Below are positions 61,908 to 64,000 of a DNA stretch of 64,000 nt, one piece after another. Made by a program: the position numbers and the translations under genes. This stretch comes from Candidatus Obscuribacter phosphatis. GTDB lineage: Bacteria; Cyanobacteriota; Vampirovibrionia; Obscuribacterales; Obscuribacteraceae. The notes below the pieces were generated by a model. That model was not told the origin of the DNA, made no database searches, and saw only the letters and a program-made list of their open reading frames with translations. Each line of letters begins with the position of its first letter. The stretch's first letter is position 1. The DNA lies in contig MOYA01000001.1 of the NCBI GenBank assembly GCA_001899315.1, forward strand, positions 807,105 to 871,104. Reading direction: 5' to 3'.

Positions 61908-62984
61908 TTAATTAAGCGAACCCGGCCAGATGTCGGTCATTTCTCTATTAATATTGATGGCTGGATTGCCAAGTGCCGGTAAGTTGACTGAGGTCTCTAG
62001 AGAAAGTTTGCGCGGCTTCTTCGCTCTCATCCAGTAGTCTCTGGTGAGCAACGAGAAGTCTCCCAGTCTTTCCAGCCCAGCCGCCTCAAGTGCCTCCACC
62101 ACCGACTTTTGGAAGTCATAAGCTTTTACGACTACCATGCCTTTCATACCGGCTCGGCGCATTATCGAAAGCACAAAGTTGATCATGTCGGGGGCTGTAT
62201 GGGCAAAGCCCGGGTGCACGGCAAACTCTAAATGATAGTCGCCTTCGCGGTGGGCGGTTACCCGGCAGGCTGATGTAATCACTTTTCGCTCCTGGTCTTG
62301 CGAAACCCAGAACCAACTACGACGGCGCAGCAACCTTCTTGCTAGAGTGTCCAGACTTTCGACTTTAATTGGAAAGACTCTAAAATCAAGCGGAGTGTGT
62401 TGGAAAGTAAGGCGGATATCGGCCGGCAGAATATCTTCGTGCAACTGGTAAAGTCCGATTTGATCTTCGGGCAGCGCCAGGCGGAAGGCTTCTGAATTGA
62501 TTTCAGCAGCCTGCAGCTTGAGGTCGCTTGGTACTTGATAATGCGTGATGCGGGCTGATCTTCTAAAGCCACAACTACCGAGCAGCGATAGGGCGGCTGG
62601 ATTGCGATCCGACACTTCCGCTATGAAATGGCTGATTCCCTGACTACCAAAGAGAGCACAGGCAAAGCGCAGAAGTTCTTGGGCAATACCTCGACCGCGA
62701 TGGTTGGGATGGACCACCAAGTGATCTACCTGCCAACAAGACTTTGATCTGCCAATTGGATGCAGTGAAATCAGCCCCAGAATGAGACCGTCCTCTTTGG
62801 CTATATATACAGATGGGGAAACATGCAGGTGGCAGGGCAGCCAATGCTGCCAGAAAGCCAGTCCTGTGATTAAGTAACGTTCTTCGGCACAAAAGCTCTC
62901 ATAAGGCACAGGTTCTTCCTGGTAACGCAAAAGTGCCCTTACCTGGGTCGAATCGGTGGCAAATAGAGGCTGGATCTTAATCAT
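61908..62984 (-). CDS. GNAT-family acetyltransferase
   Basis: 358 residues. The GNAT domain occupies about residues 45-145: V-D-H-L-V-V-H-P-N-H-R-G-R-G-I-A-Q-E-L-L is the acetyl-CoA binding R/Q-x-x-G-x-G/A loop, and later F-I-A-E-V-S-D-R-N-P-A-A follows. The second half (about 160-330) seems to be a second, degenerate GNAT-like fold. The substrate is unknown. It is located between rpsL and smpB and is divergent from the latter across 83 bases. Confidence 0.82.
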   Translation of the reverse strand: MIKIQPLFATDSTQVRALLRYQEEPVPYESFCAEERYLITGLAFWQHWLPCHLHVSPSVYIAKEDGLILGLISLHPIGRSKSCWQVDHLVVHPNHRGRGIAQELLRFACALFGSQGISHFIAEVSDRNPAALSLLGSCGFRRSARITHYQVPSDLKLQAAEINSEAFRLALPEDQIGLYQLHEDILPADIRLTFQHTPLDFRVFPIKVESLDTLARRLLRRRSWFWVSQDQERKVITSACRVTAHREGDYHLEFAVHPGFAHTAPDMINFVLSIMRRAGMKGMVVVKAYDFQKSVVEALEAAGLERLGDFSLLTRDYWMRAKKPRKLSLETSVNLPALGNPAININREMTDIWPGSLN

Positions 62985-63067
62985 ATGAAAATAATACCAC
63001 TTACAGAATGGCTGCCAAGTGAGCCGCTCTCAAGCTCTACTTCTTATTTACCGCTAGAATACTTCGC

Positions 63068-63574
63068 ATGACTAAGCAAGGCAAAGCTCAAAACGAGAAA
63101 AAGAAAGACGGGGACAAACCGGTTTATCGCACTGTCGCCGATAATCGCCGGGCTCGGCACGACTTTGAGATATTAGAGACCCATGAGGCGGGCATCAGTC
63201 TGCTTGGTACCGAAGTTAAGGCGATTCGCGCCGGAAAGGCTAATTTGCAAGACAGTCATATCCGCATAGAGGACGGCGATCTCTGGCTCTATAACTGCCA
63301 TATATCTCCCTACGATTATGGCAATAGATTCAATCATGAGCCAACCAGAAAACGTCGCTTGCTCATGCATTCTAGGCAGATTCTCAAGTTAAAGGCTACA
63401 ACCCAGGAAAAGGGTCTGACCTTGATACCGCTTAAGCTCTACTTCAAAGGAAACTTGGTAAAAGTAGATCTGGCGGTGGTGCGAGGTAAAAAATTGCATG
63501 ATAAGAGAGACACGATTGCCAAGCGCGAAACCAAGCGCCAACTCGATAGAATTACTAAAACAAGCCGCTATTAA
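63068..63574 (+). CDS. smpB: SsrA-binding protein SmpB
   Basis: 168 residues. It contains N-R-R-A-R-H-D-F-E-I-L-E, then G-I-S-L-L-G-T-E-V-K-A-I-R and Y-N-C-H-I-S-P-Y, and ends K-R-E-T-K-R-Q-L-D-R, all typical of SmpB. It binds tmRNA and brings it to stalled ribosomes. The N-terminal 20 residues are a Lys-rich leader longer than the usual. No tmRNA gene is seen nearby. The ATG at 63068 follows directly behind an intergenic region shared with the GNAT gene. Confidence 0.95.
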   Translation: MTKQGKAQNEKKKDGDKPVYRTVADNRRARHDFEILETHEAGISLLGTEVKAIRAGKANLQDSHIRIEDGDLWLYNCHISPYDYGNRFNHEPTRKRRLLMHSRQILKLKATTQEKGLTLIPLKLYFKGNLVKVDLAVVRGKKLHDKRDTIAKRETKRQLDRITKTSRY

Positions 63575-63598
63575 GAAGTAACAGGAGATAGAGCGAAG

Positions 63599-64000
63599 GT
63601 GAAGAAAGTGGGTGTTGTCAGCACGGTTGTTTTGTTCTCGCTTTCCTTTGTGCTTAGTTTACTGGTCAATCTCTGGTCGGCCACTGCAGCTTATGCCGCT
63701 TCTCCTGTCGCTGTGCTGAAAAGTGCGCGAAATGCGGCTGTTTATCAAGATCAACATATAGGCACATTCGAAGATGATTTCAAAGTCTTCAAGTCGACCA
63801 TGGACGGAGCCAACGTTCGTTTTGACGAGTTGAGCGATGCCGATATTGAAGCCGGGCAGAGTAAACTTTCCGGTTATAAGCTTATCGTTGTGCCGCTCTT
63901 GGTCGATATTCCTGCCACTGAAGTAGCCGCCTTGAACGCTTATCAATCAGCCGGCGGTAAATTGCTCATCACCGATGGTGCTGGTGTCGCCGGCAGTGGC
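63599..64000 (+). CDS. Exported protein, N-terminal part (cut by window end)
   Basis: 134 codons from the GTG at 63599, open to the window end. The signal peptide is clear: K-K-V start, hydrophobic core of about 20 residues and an A-Y-A-A-S end (about residue 34). The mature part starts V-A-V-L-K-S-A-R-N and continues with Y-K-L-I-V-V-P-L-L-V-D-I and G-K-L-L-I-T-D-G, a layout recalling the amidotransferase-like domain found in front of some glycoside hydrolases. AGGAG stands upstream. The rest of the gene is needed to name the family. Confidence 0.7.
   Translation, partial: MKKVGVVSTVVLFSLSFVLSLLVNLWSATAAYAASPVAVLKSARNAAVYQDQHIGTFEDDFKVFKSTMDGANVRFDELSDADIEAGQSKLSGYKLIVVPLLVDIPATEVAALNAYQSAGGKLLITDGAGVAGSG

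Noticed and set aside
62985-63067. tmRNA gene close to smpB
   Set aside because: The spacer is only 83 bases, too short, and has no tRNA-like end or T arm.

Overview
The window reads as a chromosomal segment of a Gram-negative, aerobically respiring, non-photosynthetic relative of Cyanobacteria, most likely a Vampirovibrionia/Melainabacteria of the Obscuribacter type. This placement is inference. It rests on lipopolysaccharide genes (LpxK, heptosyltransferase, RfaE1-type kinase, O-antigen ligase), on families common in the cyanobacterial lineage (BtpA, DUF4330), and on a C-family oxygen reductase clustered with a bc-type complex. No photosynthesis gene other than the BtpA homologue is seen. 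Coding is dense, with many GTG and TTG starts.

Layout. 1-7.4 kb: LPS genes, pgsA-gyrB, ribF-recF. 7.4-9.8 kb: a membrane Ser/Thr kinase converging on a secreted TPR protein. 9.8-16.5 kb: an amino-acid catabolism island holding a BtpA-family protein, a KynB-like cyclase, asparaginase, an aminomuconate-deaminase-like RidA, an aminomuconate-semialdehyde-type ALDH, a degenerate SDR and a lysine-dehydrogenase-like enzyme, which fits the lower kynurenine pathway. 16.6-29.5 kb: thioredoxin, M20 peptidase, a TPR/VWA secreted pair, acyl-CoA synthetase, an RNase J-like protein without its metal ligands, GAF-HD-GYP, lepB, gcvPA, pth.

29.9-38.7 kb is the main attraction: about 13 co-directional, tightly packed genes. 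They encode CcoN, a CcoO-cytochrome c fusion, CcoS, a one-helix CcoP-N-like peptide, a dihaem lipoprotein, a Rieske protein, a long cytochrome b that has lost both N-side (bH) haem histidines, two small membrane proteins, a second cytochrome b with all four histidines fused to a 2[4Fe-4S] ferredoxin, an MvhD-type iron-sulfur protein and a 40-residue membrane peptide. I infer an oxidase-bc supercomplex with two unlike cytochrome b subunits and a soluble iron-sulfur branch.

38.7-57.5 kb: a sigma-70 factor, secreted proteins, a Tad-like pilus protein, O-antigen ligase, a TPR-like/PfkB fusion kinase, a TauE/SafE exporter, a slipin, rsmB-fmt and orphan ABC permeases. 57.6-64 kb: tRNA-Cys and tRNA-Val with stacked terminators, fusA, rpsG, rpsL, a GNAT protein, smpB and a truncated secreted protein. 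Several intergenic 3' regions carry short tandem duplications of terminator-like sequence, which looks like a genome habit.
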